A stretch of DNA of 64,000 bases, from assembly GCA_029215795.1 (NCBI GenBank), contig JARDYH010000003.1, positions 97,372,609 through 97,436,608 on the forward strand, in the 5' to 3' direction. Source of the DNA: Anniella stebbinsi. Lineage: Eukaryota > Chordata > Lepidosauria > Squamata > Anniellidae. Positions 1-12,174 of this stretch are shown here, in pieces. Below the pieces are notes generated by a model. The model saw nothing but the letters and a program-made list of their open reading frames with translations. It did not search any database and was not told where the DNA came from. Position 1 is the first letter of the stretch, and each line of letters begins with the position of its first letter. A program made the translations under genes and the position numbers.

Positions 1-983
1 AAACTGAGGTGAGCAGTGAAATGACTGTGTTGACTAGGATATGTTGGACCTGGGACTGAATGGTCGTACAGGAAGGTCCTTTTTAGACAGCCATGTGTAT
101 TACTTCAGTTGTGAAGCACACGGCTAACATTTATCTTCTCTGCCCCATTCCTTTCCCAGCCATTCCAAGCTTTATAAGTGCTTCTGCATTCCTGATATGT
201 TAGAGTAAATGAACAAAAGCCACTTCAAAAGGTAAGAGAGGAGATGCAGGACACAATTATCAATGAATTGTTATTCGCAAGTGCCAAAGATACTTCTTTG
301 TTTTTACACAAATACAAATCATTAACTCATCACAGGTTTTCTTGACAGGGTTGGGTTCATTTGCATATTTTTCTTATGTTGATAACTTTTCATCCAACAT
401 TGGTATAAGCTGGTTTCTAGAAGTTGCTTTCTAGATTTTACATCCCTTACTTTACAACACTTCTGAGCAAGACTTATGACAAGAAACATTGGTACACTTC
501 CAGTACTGAGTGATTTGAGAAGCCTCCTTCCCCTAGCCTTTTTACATATTTTCCCTTGTTCGAAAATACTGCCTTCCAGTGTATTTTCCCACCCGTGCGT
601 ACAGCTTTCTATTCTCGTCAGTGCTTCCAGTCAGTCTGGAGTTTGCCTGAAGACTGTTCAACTATTATTTTTTTATTTTCACACAGGTGTGGAGAGATTT
701 TTATTTCTCTTCTCTTCTCTCTCGTTCTCTCTGGCAAGTAGCCTGCTTGTCAAGTTGCCGGTGTCGATTTTAAACAGTGCCTTGTTTCACAAGACACTTC
801 TTGATATCTTAGCGGCATGAATTCTGACACATTTTCCTTTCAGTTCCTCCACAAAAAAAGCACTTTACACTGAAACCTGGCAGAAGTAATGCCGACGTCA
901 TTCATCTACCACCACTTTTAAGTGACCAAGGAAGGGAGAGCTTCATGTCCTTTCTTCCAAAGCTGTGTTTTTTAGACTTCCTA

Positions 984-1890
984 CATAGAAACATAGAATA
1001 TTAGAGTTGGAAGGGGCCTATAAGGCCATCGAGTCCAACCCCCTGCTCAATGCAGGAACCTACCTTAAAGCATCCCTGACAGATGGTTGTCCAGCTGCCT
1101 CTTGAAGCCCTCTAATATGGAAGAGCCCACCACCTCCCTAGGTAATTGGTTCTATTGTCATACTGCTTTAACAGTCAGGAAGCTTTTCCTGATGTCCAGA
1201 CGGAATCTGGCTTCCTTTAACTTGAGCCCATTATTCCGTGTCCTGCATTCTGGGTTGATCAGAAAGAGATCCTGGCCCTCCTCTGTGTAACAACATTTCA
1301 AGTATTTGAAGAGTGCTATCATGACTCCCCTCAGTCTTCCCTTCTCCAGGCTAAACATGCCTAGTTCTTTCAATCTCTCCTCATGGGCCTTTGTGTGCCT
1401 CTACAAGAGTGATTTAAAGCTCTTTCAAAGCGCATTACCAATTTTACCTCCACATGAACGGAGCGTAAATAGGGGGTGGAGGCGCTTTTTCTGTCCGATT
1501 ATGCGCATTATCGAATGCGCGTTAAACAGCGAGTTTTAATTTACCGCAGGAGTTAAAGCGCCTTATGACCATGTAAACATGCAATTCTCCGCATTAAACA
1601 ACTTTAAAGTGCATTTCATACAACCGGTAATGCGCTTCTCCACATCCCTTGTATAGGGATTAGGCATAAAAGCGATTGGGAGAAGATGCGCATAATCGGC
1701 CAACCGGGCATCAAACCGAAATCTTGTACAGGGGACCTTTGTTTCCAGACCCCTGATCATCCTCGTTGTCCTCCTCTGAACATGCTGCAGCTTGTCTGCA
1801 TCCTTCTTGAAGTGTGGTGCCCAGAACTGGATGTAACACTCAAGATGGGGAGCTCTTCCATGTCAATTTATCTTCCAAGTAATTCCTCTG
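984..1890 (-). mobile_element. CR1 LINE 3' end, split by a 340-bp hAT-like insertion
   Basis: Read on the minus strand this is the end of CR1 ORF2 plus 3' UTR. Antisense translation gives [19 protein letters not shown] and [13 protein letters not shown], the C-terminal tail of CR1 reverse transcriptase. The plus strand starts with 'catagaaacatagaatatt' and 'aggccatcgagtccaaccc', the reverse complement of a CR1 tail. CR1 sequence stops at 1394 and resumes at 1735 with 'ttccagacccctgatcatcc'. It is missing the 5' part of the LINE, as usual for target-primed insertion. Confidence 0.88.
1395..1734. mobile_element. Non-autonomous hAT-like MITE inserted in CR1
   Basis: This 340-bp element has short inverted ends (GTGCCTCTACAAGA against CCCCTGTACAAGA) and no coding capacity. 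It is flanked by GCCTTTGT on the left and ACCTTTGT on the right, an 8-bp target duplication with one mismatch, typical of hAT elements. Internal sequence is rich in 'gcgcatta/taatgcgc' motifs. A second copy is at 18343-18690. Confidence 0.75.
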
Positions 1891-1970
1891 CAGAGCCTTG
1901 CAACAGGGGCACACAACTGTTTTGGTCCCGAGGACTGCATCAAGTGTGCCAGGGGCCACATATTTGCCTA

Positions 1971-2100
1971 CATGCACGCACATACACATACACACTCACA
2001 CCTACACACTCATTCACACACTCAGACATGCATATACGTTTATATTCACACTCGTACACACAAATACATGCACACACTCATTCATACACACACATACACA
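1971..2100. repeat. Degenerate CA-rich microsatellite
   Basis: Interrupted cacaca/cataca/ctcaca runs. The threonine/histidine-rich open frames across it are by-products of the repeat. Confidence 0.85.
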
Positions 2101-2584
2101 GCCTAATGCAAATGCAGGTAACCCCCAGACAGGGCTTTCTCTTGTTGGTGTTAGCAAGGGAAACAGTACCTTTAACTCGAATCTCTCTGGAGATCGGAGA
2201 TAAGGGAAGGGTTCCTCTTGCTAGCTCTACACACTTTCCCTAGCTAATGCTAACAAGGAAAACCCTGGGCAGGATCCCCCCAGCTCTGCGGGCTACATGG
2301 TCCTAGATGTTTATTCAGTGAGTTATTCCACCCAAGATCAGAGATTCCACCAGTGGAAGAGAGGCTCAATGCATTGTTACATACTCCCAGTTCCCCCAAA
2401 TTGCATACTACAGAGTTTGGCTTCCTTTGAATGGGAGTCCAAAATTATGGTATTTTTGGAATATTTGCTTTATTTATAAATGTATTAGCAGAGCTTAGAG
2501 GAAACAAGCAGGCAATCCTATAGCAGGCTTCCTCTGTCTAAAGTCAAACTGACAGTTTTTCATATACACACACAGCGTTCCCCC

Positions 2585-2712
2585 CTCCTGCTGCCTTCCA
2601 GGTGTTTGAGATAACAAGTCCCAGCATTCCTGACCATGGGACATACTGACTTGCAATGATGGGAGTTGCAGACCAACAACTTTGGAGGGCATCAGGGTGG
2701 GGAAGGGCTGCT
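2585..2712. repeat. 'Lead-acid' palindromic repeat with TGATGGGAGTTGCAG core
   Basis: The fragment contains 'aacaagtcccagcattcctgacc' type sequence on one side and 'gatgggagttgcagacc' and 'tggggaagggctgctct' on the other. It is the half-palindromic short element repeated at 8880, 57812 and 61300 in this window. No coding function. Confidence 0.55.
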
Positions 2713-2977
2713 CTAAACAAAAAAAGAGAAGTAGGTGGCTCTAAGTTGTTCGTCATCAGTTTTCCACAACCCCACTGTCACCTCTGCATATCACATTCTC
2801 CATCCTGTCCTCATGGTTTATCTGCTTTGGGAGAATGAGAATTTCACTTGCACTTTTTGCCTCTTTAGGGATGATGTGGTGTTAAGGCTTGTGAGCCTTA
2901 ACTCCCAATTTCTCTGCTTTTTGGTGCTTGGTTGAAAACTGTAGAGCCTTAACGTTGTTTTGTAAATCGTAGGGTAT

Positions 2978-3006
2978 ATATCTATATCTATATCTATCTA
3001 TATCTG
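2978..3006. repeat. TATC microsatellite
   Basis: Runs of tatatc/tatctatc. Confidence 0.8.
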
Positions 3007-3711
3007 ACAAAGGCTAAAATTCTTCTAAATCATTTAAGTGTGATATGCCTCAAGGAACTCTGGCCTATAGTTTTAGGCTACATTAAACCCAAGGATGAAT
3101 GTATTTTGACTCAGTTTCCCCGTAGGCAGAGATACATCAGATCATTTAAATTAAATGTTTCCAACAGAACTGACAGCAAAACCCACAAAGTCAAATGATT
3201 TTAATTCTACTGTAATGACATTTGGTTCAAAGCTAATTTCAAAATAATTAATGTAAAGACTGAGATATCTAGGTTTCAAAATAAAAAGTAGAAAATTTTC
3301 AAGTGCTCTAAGACTGGGTCAATCCTAGTCTTATAATGCAAAGATGCTATCTCTGCTATTCTTCAAACAAGTCATCCTCATGCTTAAGAACTTACCATGG
3401 AGTAATCAGGCTATTGCAACCATCATACCACCGATCATATTTAATTAAAAATAGATCTGCCCTGATTGTAACAAGAAATGAGAAAAAATCCCCCTTTCTA
3501 TACTTTGATTCATTTTATTTCAGCATTAATAGAAGTTGTTTTATGGCAGGAGAAAGTGAACATATCACACAAGACTAAGCATGTGTCTATGGCCTCAAAT
3601 TTTTAGGATCCTGAAACCAAGGTCTTTGAAAGGGAAAAAAATAGCCTCTGTGAAAAAGCCAGCCAATTCTTCCTGATAAATAAATGTTGCTCATAATACA
3701 GGCATCCATGT

Positions 3712-4226
3712 GCTCCATCACACCAGCGATTTATCGCACACTTGCCATACCTGGTATGTGGTTTTGCAGCCTGGTACTCACATGACTTCATCCCTGTCCT
3801 GCACTCATCTCGCCCCTTCCCCCCCTTTGCTGCATTTTATTTTGGTGCGGGGAAAGTCTGGATTATTTTCCCCTTTCACTTTTTCCTTTGTCGGGGGCAT
3901 GTGCAAATGGAGTCTTGCTGAGGAAAGGGGAATGCGGACGGTTCCCATCCTCCAGCATGTCGTCGTACGTAGTTGTGCTCAGTCGGATGAATGGACTTTT
4001 TAATACTCCAACCCACCCACCCTTCATCGCCTGCAGAAACGGAGCCCAGATGAAATCTTAAATCAGTAATTGCTAGATAACAAAGATGGAGTGAGGGGGG
4101 GAAAGAGCCCACGCTCATCGGAGTACCACAACCAATGAACTAGAGGAAGAAGGAGAAGGGGTGGGATGGAGCGGAAGGGCAAACCAGTGAAAACCCATGT
4201 GAAAGGGACTGTGTGTGATGGAGCCC
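3712..4226. mobile_element. Possible MITE with GCTCCATCACAC ends
   Basis: The left end reads GCTCCATCACACCAG. The right end reads TGTGTGATGGAGCCC, its inverted partner. The same end motif appears at 4287 ('gtgtgatggggctc') and 37897 ('gtgtgatggagccc'). No protein of known family is encoded. Confidence 0.5.
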
Positions 4227-4446
4227 TTGACTTGCTTATGAAATGGAGGTAAAAAACACGGAGGCAAAGCCGAGAAAAAAATAGGTGTGATGGGGCTCAT
4301 TCTTGTCATACAAGAGAAGCCCTTGCTGTTGGATGGGTTTTTCTTTCTTTTTTGTTATGACCCATCGGATCAGATGCTCCCAAGCACTTTTGGAGTCCAC
4401 ATGATATTGCTTGTCAAAGTGAAGGTCCAAGGCAGGCATTGACTGG

Positions 4447-5523
4447 GTTTGGATGACACAATAGTCAACTGTTGATTAAATAGTCCACAATTGGCTAAAT
4501 AGTCCACCATTGACTATTGTGTCATCTGGTGAGCATTTTCCACACAGTGGTTGGTTATTTCACAGAAATAACCAAAGCAAATAATCAACAGTGTGGAGAG
4601 TTGAATATCTGCACAACTGTTGATTATTGTGTCGTGAGGTGGGCTCTGTTGACTATTTCATGTGCCTACAGAATTGCAAGGCAAGGACAGAAGAAACCCT
4701 TGCCGCTCTTGCCCAGCGGGGATCTGTGTCATTAGTCCCAGGAAGCGTGTGGGGAGCCACCGATCATGAGGCTCCCTATGCGCTTCCCGGGACGTGCATC
4801 AATGGAGATCGGGGCGGAGGGGTAGCAGGATCTCTCCTGTGGCTGCAGTGTCAAACCATGGGAGAAATCCCCCTGCCCTGATTCCTGAAGCCCATTTGTG
4901 GATACTAGGAGGGCGTGGAGGGAGATGCTCACTGTCTGCCTCTGCGCCCTGCTGATATCCACAAATGGATAGCGGGGGAAGGATATGCTCACCTGACACT
5001 GTCAAGGACAGCATCATGCGAATGTCTCCCTTCCCCCTGCTCTGCTATCCATTTGGAAATGGGGACAGGGCTATGCTTCCATCCCCCCAAACCCATTTCC
5101 AAATGGATAGCCACACCAAGCGCTGTCAAGGGTATCAGTAGGAGCAGAACATGCATGTGGCACCCCAGCCAGGGATCGTGCATGTCACAGGAAACATGGG
5201 GGTACCGCGATTGGTCCATGCAGTACTGGTTCCCATGAAAATCCCCTTTCATGCCAGGTCACCCCACCGTTGGAACAGGAGGAGCAGAGCATGGCACCAG
5301 GTACTGACAATGGGGGGACCCAGCACGAGGGAGGATTCCCATGGGAATTAGAGCCGTTATTCAGTGGGGAGGACAGAGAGGGGGTTGGGGGTGGGCAATA
5401 GTCAATCTTGTGCTAATAGTCAACTCCAGAGATAACTATTTAGGGGGGTACCCAAGACAACTTGATAATAGTCATCCATGGAGTTGACTATTAGCACAGG
5501 GTTGTCTTTTGTGTTGTCCAAAC
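4447..5523. mobile_element. 1.08-kb non-autonomous DNA transposon (hAT-like), copy 1
   Basis: Imperfect inverted ends GTTTGGATGACACAATAGTC and its partner ending GTGTTGTCCAAAC enclose a non-coding interior. 'atagtcaac'/'gttgactat' motifs recur just inside both ends. A copy 40 kb away (about 44013-44996) shares the interior from 'accattgactattgtgtc' to 'aactatttaggggggtacc'. No target duplication is obvious, so boundaries come from the inverted ends alone. Confidence 0.7.
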
Positions 5524-8500
5524 GCGGGCACAGTTTTACTGCGATGTCAGGTCTAGATTTAGATTTGTGGAAAACCTAGTCATTTTACAAACTGAATTCT
5601 TTAATACTGCACCCAAGCTACATGCAGAACCTGTTCAAAACCATGCATAACTTAATTTTTTTAGAAAGACATATTGTTTTGGTACCTGAGAAGGTAGATT
5701 TTAAAGTCCATTGTCCACAATTGTAAGATGCCAATGGGCTCAAACCAGGGAATCTGGTAGGAGGGCCCAGGCACCTTGGTCTCTTCATCAGGTTATGGGA
5801 AGAACTTTAGGCCTAAGCTTTTCAGGTGCACAGCACCACCTTGATCATGGCTGGAAAGTGAATTGAAGCTTGTCATCCCAACTCATAATCTGGGAAAACA
5901 CTATTGGCGCCAATGGTAACTTGATATAATTGTTGTTTCAGGCCTCGTTCCCCAGTCTGAGAAGTTAATCAGCCAAAGTACTGACTCCTACAGATTCCTG
6001 AAGCCCTGATCTGCCCTCTTCACTTATACTGTTACATTTTGGTACTCAGCTACCCGAATGCCTGTATTGTACAGCTTCTTCTGCATTTGGCCTGCTGTTT
6101 CTTCTCCATCTTGGACTAAAAGCCCTAATTACATTTTACACTCAAGATGCAGTATTTCCCCCCCCCCCCTGTACAATTGTGAGTGTGGGGGGGTGTCCAA
6201 TTTTTATTGGGATCACTAATGCAGGGATTTTTTTTTCTGCCATGGGTGGGGGGGGAGGGTTTGCTAGTAAAATTTGGGTCTGGAGAGGGAAGTATTAAAC
6301 CCATCTCTGCATGAGGAGGCAATGAAAACTAGATCCCTCAATTATGTGTATGTGGGGGAGACACAATGAAAACTGGATCCCCCAACTGTGGAGGGGAAAA
6401 GATGCAGCTGCTAGCTACATCTTTAACGTACAGCTTGCTTGGAAGTTAGCTGCACCTGGTTCCTTTGGCTGCTGCCTCTGGAACATGACCTGTATTTGGG
6501 GGCTGCCTTGATGAGGGCGCATTAGTGCCTCGAGCCCCCAAAACCTCACACTTGTGCTCCTGTGGGTTGTCCCCATGCTAAGGAATAAATGTGGGGTTTG
6601 CTGGGAGGAGGAGTGGCCGTCTGGTGCACTGGCACGCCTGTGCATCCATGTGTCCCTCACTGGCACACTTGCGCATCCATGAGTCCCTCACTGGCACACC
6701 CGCGCATCCCTCTAGGGTTTTTTTAAACCACTTTCCCCCTGCCAAGCTCCATCGGCCCTGTTTGTCTATTGTTGGGGCCATGGAGGCGTTCTAGCAGCTG
6801 TTCAGCTCACTGGCCTGCCCCTCCTCCCTATCCCAGCCAATACCAACCAATCAGTGGTTGCCATTGGCTGGGACATGCCTACACTGTAACACAGGAGCAA
6901 GGCAACAGATGGCACATGCACATCAGTGTTTTGCTCACAGGAAAAAGTCGGGGCAAGTCTCGACTTTTTTAAACTGGAGCTTCAGGGGTATGTCCTGGGA
7001 CAGCTCTGCAATGGCTGCTGTGTCATATAAATGATCTAGAGCTACTGCGGAGCCACCCCGGGGCTTTCCCCTAGTCAAGACAAGCCCCTGCATTTTCTGC
7101 AGAAAGTAATTCTCTCTTGCATCTATATTTTCCCATTCGATATAGACTACCCATTGCACTATAATAGATTTCTGGGGACCTCTCAGAAAGGGGAAAAATA
7201 CTACTTGGGCACCTTGATGTTTTTCAGGCAACATGGGTTTGGGTCAATGAAGTCTAGTGGTTTGTCGCTGTCGCAAATCACCGGCGTTAACTAGATAAGC
7301 AGGAGGAAAACGTCAATAAACAGTCCATGGACGAAAGCCAAAGTATCCGTCAAAAACAAGGTCAAACGATACTGGGTTCAGGAATGTGCCAACGAGTAGT
7401 CAGAGTCCAGTCCAAGGTCAGGTTACATCCAGGCAAGATCAAGGAGCTGGTATGCAAGCAACCAAGACAAAGTACCAAGAACAATAGTTGCTTCCAGCAC
7501 CCCCTATCACTGCTGGCATGTTTTTTATTGGGAGGGTGGTGATTAGGAATTGCTGTCAGCTGTGTTGGCCTACAGCTGGCTTCTGCCTGTTCCTCTGAAG
7601 GCCACTCCCCAAACACTCCCAAGCATAGCTGTTCCTCCTTTCTGTTTAATCCCTCAAACTGAAGCACAACAGTCTCCTAAACTCTGGTCTCAGTTTGGAA
7701 ATTGATTTCAAAATTCTTTCTTAGAATTCTGCAACTCAAGGACGTACGCACCACACTTCAAAATTAAAATAAATATGATCCATAGCTCAATATAAAACAA
7801 AAGCATCTACTTCTAGATTTTTAGTAGTATCATTCCTTGAATATTGGGGCTCTATCTGTTCTGATTTCCTAATATTAGCTATATTTTAAAATTATTTTAA
7901 GAAATGGCCTTTGCACCTACCTATTCTTAACTGTTCTCTTGTGGTATACATGACTGGTAAATGGATTTTTACGTTTCATAGGCTAAACTATGACATCTTA
8001 AGATCCCTAGAGATCAGAAAGAAAAGTAGCAACTGTTAAGAGAACATTTGGAATGGGGAGCCAATTTGTGATTCTTCAGAATTTTAACAGGGAACCATTG
8101 GAAAACTCAAGAACTGCAAAAAACCACAAACAAACAAAATTCCTCCTTGTTTCATGGACCTACTGAACATTAGGAAATCCATGATTTCTGATCATTTATT
8201 AAAAATTCCAACTTCACAATGTAGTATTTTGTTACCTTCAGTTATATCCATCTCATGATGCCACTGTCTTTATTACTACTACTATTTGGATTTTTAAAGT
8301 GTGTCAAATGACTCTGAGGCTATGGACATTACAAAAGAACAGCAACCATGAAAACAGATTATGCCAAAAATGGTAAAGTGTCTTAAATGGCAAAAACACA
8401 CAAAAGAAAAACAAGAACTACAGAAGTCAAAACCATAAAAACAATTCCCCCTTTTTGCCACAAATAAAAGTACCATATATGGCTGATTCTCTTTGCTAAA

Positions 8501-8879
8501 ATGAAAAATATTCAACAGCTTAGGTATATCTCTGGAGGTGCCAGGCAAATTATACTAAAACACCCAGTAAAGCTGCTGGGATGGCTTGGAAAGAAAAGAG
8601 ATGTGAAATAATATTTCATAGAAGTTCTAGGAACCTTAGTTAGGTTGATCTGCACAGGCATAACAATTAAAGTTTTTTTATGCTTTCTATCCCCAAGGAA
8701 TACATTCCATGTTGATTTGTCAACTGAGGAAGTTTCTGTGGCTGCTACAGATCTTTTGCACATTGCAGAGGATTTGGGGGTTCATGATAGGGCAAACTGT
8801 CTGTGCATATGAGATGCCAGCCATGCCTGAGGAGTCTGGTTATTATGCTGTATGAACTAAAAGAATGTTTATATGCCCT

Positions 8880-9035
8880 AGAGCAGCTTTCTCCAACTTG
8901 GTCCCCCCCCCCCCACCAAATGTTTGGACTAAAATCCCCACCAGCTCCAGTCAGCATGGCCACTGGTTACGGATTATGGGAGTTGTAGTGCAAAACATAT
9001 GGAGGCAACTAGGCTGGGGAATACTGCTCAAGAGA
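8880..9035. repeat. Short palindromic repeat (ACTACAACTCCCA-type)
   Basis: Begins 'agagcagctttctccaac', contains 'cagtcagcatggccactgg' and 'attatgggagttgtagtgc', and ends 'ggctggggaatactgctca'. It carries a 14-C run at about 8907. Same family as 2585-2712. Confidence 0.6.
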
Positions 9036-9504
9036 ATAACTCCAGATGCACATCGCAGAGGACTGTCACAAATGGTAGTCAGACAGTCTTCGAGGAACAT
9101 CTGACCACTACTATCAAAGTTTCCAAGGCGTGTTCCTCAGAACAGTTTCAAAGCCAAAAGCTGAATGTGTCACCTCTAGAACACTTTAGCCCTATTCTCA
9201 CCTTCCCTCCATGCATATATTGAATGCATAGTGGGGAAACAAGATCATATCTGTTGGCCCTCCTCCAACCTTCATGCATTCAGCAGAAGTTGAGAATAGG
9301 CTGGATGTGCTTCCAGTCTGGCATCCAGGGTCCTGGATTGCATTCACCAATCCTACACTTGTACAGTTCTGCACACACAGAGCCCCTTCTCACCTTCTGC
9401 TAAAAGTGAAGAAGTCAGGAGTAAGGTCAGGAGATGTGCAGAGATTGGAGCAGAGTCAACAGGTTAATCCCCCTCTCCCTTCCAGGGAAGCTGAGAATGC
9501 AGCT

Positions 9505-9537
9505 ATTGTGTTTCATAAATGATTTATGAAACACGAT
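9505..9537. repeat. Near-perfect 33-bp palindrome
   Basis: Arms 'attgtgtttcataaat' and 'atttatgaaacacgat' around one base. The next sequence ('gatagtcaactatg') looks like the ends of the 4447-type elements, so this may be two abutting element ends. Confidence 0.5.
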
Positions 9538-10696
9538 AGTCAACTATGTGTTTAGTCCTCATGTCAACTATGAGGAACGGATTATAGGTGGATTCAATTC
9601 ATGACTGAAAGTGATGACTTGCCTCTGCGAACAGCCATTCACATGCAAAACACAACTAAGCAGAACTTTGATATCTAATAAAAGTAAAGAGAAGAAAACT
9701 AATACACTTATTTGAATAGTAGATTCAAGTCTGCTGAAGCAAAATCTTGTACAAATTCTACAAGAAAATCCAGATGTTGATTCTAAGTAGGTTTCAAAAA
9801 ATCTGCCATCTCATCTAAATTGCTAACTCTCGGCAGCTGATTAGCTCAGCTAATTGTACATGTTCTAATACTGTACATAGTTAACCAGCTTTAAAAAGGC
9901 CTCAGACAGCTATAGGCTGCCTCCCTTGTACAATCACAACAAGCACAGAATTACTACAAGATGATGTTTTCATGTTAAACTCAGAATAAGCTAATATTTT
10001 AGTTTTGAAATTCACAAAGCCTTTTGCAATTCTGTCTATATGTACTTTTTTTAAAAAAAAAAAGTTTAAATAATGAGAATGTATTCCTTTAATCAAGGAG
10101 TCAATTTGCTCCACAAGTAAGGTGTTTTTAATATAAAATAAGCTCACAATAAATAAACATCACCACACATCTTCATTGCTTGTTCTACAGCAGTGAATCC
10201 TTAACTCTCCTCTACCCCAATTTTCTCTGTAAGCAAAGAAGTCTCTATCACCATAAATGCATGGAGTTTCTCTCAATATGCATTTTTAAGTGCACTTGAA
10301 GTTCCACTTTTCATTTATTTCATTAACTTCTATCTTGACTAGCCAAGTTCTCCCTCATTACAGCTGCAACTTTTATAATGTGCAAATTGAAATAATTATT
10401 CTATCACAGTTTTCTGCAAGTGGTTTTCATTAAGTCTCCAATCTACTATTCCTTGCTCTGTTGGATATCTTTTCTATTAATACTCTGGACAGAAATTTGA
10501 ACAATTTATGTTGAACAAGTTACCCCAAATCTATTAGATAAAATGAGATACAATCCTCCACATTCCACTGGCTAGTGTATCATAGGGTGACCAGATCGCC
10601 AGGGGTTTCCTGGTCCTAACCGGGAAAACTGGGTCGATCCGGGCCAACCGGGCCCTGGGGGCAAACCTCCGGGGAAACTGTCGGCTGGATCTGGAG

Positions 10697-11263
10697 CACT
10701 CCCCCTCCTCCCTGTTCAAAGCACTGCTGCGCCAAGCCCCTTGCAGGCGACACTCATCTGGGCTCATGTCGCTGGCTTGCTCGCTCACGCTGCTGCTGCC
10801 CCTCGTCGCCTTGCAGGAGTAAGTGAGGGCGCCCAGCTCAGGTGTCCCATGGTTCCCCCCCCCCAAACCAGTCCTGGAGCCGTCGCTCTTGGGGCGGCGC
10901 CGAGGAAACTTCCCCCTGGGCGGGCAAGGCACTTCCTCCAGCCCCTCCTCCTCCCCGATGGCGCAGGAGTAAAAACTGCTCAGCTTGGCCTGGAGGAAGC
11001 CCTGGATTGCCAGGGGGAGGGGCTGGAGGAAGTATGCTGAGGAGGGGCGACAGTCTGCCTCGCCCGCCCAGGGGGAAGTTCCCTCGGCGCAGCCCCAGGC
11101 TCGCCGGCTCCAGGGCTAGTTTGGTGGGGGGACGATGGGACACCTGAGCTGGGCGCCCTCACTTCCTCCTGCGAGGCGACGCGAGTGAGCGACATGAGCC
11201 CAGGTGAGTGTCGACCGCGAGGGGCTTTGCGCCTGGTGCTTTGAACTGGGAGGAGGGGGAGCA
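10697..11263. repeat. 567-bp GC-rich imperfect palindrome
   Basis: The two halves pair about a centre near 10980. For example 'cgacactcatctgggctcat' at 10748 pairs with 'atgagcccaggtgagtgtcg' ending at 11213, and 'tccccctcctccc' at 10700 pairs with 'gggaggaggggga' ending at 11260. Small indels shift the axis by about three bases near the centre. The CpG-rich open frames on both strands here mirror one another and are not genes. Confidence 0.8.
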
Positions 11264-11396
11264 AGCGAACGCTGGGGTGGAAGCTTTTTGCTCCTTGAGC
11301 AGCCAGAATGGGGGGGGTGCTTTTCTGGAGGTCCGGAGAAGACCCCTTCCTTTCTCACATGTTCTCAGCACCCTCTCTGGCGCACCCCCAACAAGG

Positions 11397-11534
11397 GGCC
11401 TCACAAAATGCTTGTTTGGTCAGATGCCATAAGGAAGAGTGTTTTTTCTTCCACTCAAATGGCGGCCGCCATTTGAGTGGAAGAAAAAAAACCCTTCCCT
11501 ATGGCATCCGACCAAACAAGCACTTTGTGAGGCT
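11397..11534. repeat. 138-bp palindrome centred on GCGGCCGC
   Basis: The centre is AAATGGCGGCCGCCATTT (axis 11465.5). Arms extend gap-free to 'ggcctcacaaaatgcttg' on the left and 'caagcactttgtgaggct' on the right, with only a few mismatches. The NotI-type site sits at the axis with no loop. Confidence 0.88.
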
Positions 11535-11635
11535 CTTTCTAAAGTCCAGGGATGCAGGGGCAGGAGCAGGTTTTTTTTTTCCAGAGACACGGATAAGCCC
11601 CCTCCCCCCCACGCCGTCTCTCACCTGCCCCTAAC

Positions 11636-11965
11636 GTGCAGCATGCAGGGAGTTGTAGGCTGTTCATTGTACAGAGCTTTCTGGGGAAGCAGGCAGTGAA
11701 CAGCCTACAACTCCCAGCATGCACTGCCTGGGAGGGCTGCATTTACAGAAGCCTAGGACTAGGAGAACTCTCTGGGGAATCAGGCATCTGCGGGGCTCTT
11801 GGGAAAGGTGTGGTGCCAGTGACCCCTCCATGGACTGCCCCTCCTGAATTATGCCAGCAGGCATTCATGTTGCTGTCTGTGCTGGCCACAAGTGCTGGCT
11901 GTTCCTTGGCTACGGTAAGTGCAGCCTTCCAGGCAGTGCATGCTGGGAGTTGTAGGCTGTTTTTG
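11636..11965. repeat. Cluster of inverted CATGCTGGGAGTTGTAGGCTG repeats
   Basis: 'gggagttgtaggctgttca' at about 11650 is followed by its inverted form 'aacagcctacaactcccagc' at about 11700, and again by 'gctgggagttgtaggctgtt' at about 11943. It lies inside the 5.9-kb element and is related to the ACTACAACTCCCA short repeats elsewhere. Confidence 0.7.
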
Positions 11966-12174
11966 CTGCACAACATCCTCCCCTCCCTTTCTCACTTATA
12001 TATATATAGTCTGAAATATAGAGTTTGAAATGAATAATTTGAATTAAATGTAGGTGTTATTTCCAATTTAAGCTCTTTTTGTACAGGTTTATAGTCACAG
12101 AGGATGTAAGAATCTGATGATTGTTAGGTATAAGCATTACCAGTGTGTTACCGCAAGAGCCCTGCCCTCTTTAG

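Noticed and set aside
1686..2243. 185-codon frame rich in Thr and His
   Set aside because: It crosses a MITE end, a CR1 fragment and a CA microsatellite; a chance frame.
7250..7680. Higher-complexity block with phrases like 'cagagtccagtccaaggtca', considered as an LTR or gene
   Set aside because: Could be a dispersed repeat, but no ends, TATA/AATAAA pair or conserved frame could be supported.
10534..11404. Several open frames of 80-132 codons on both strands
   Set aside because: They mirror each other across a GC-rich palindrome, have no domain and no conserved start context; base composition explains them.
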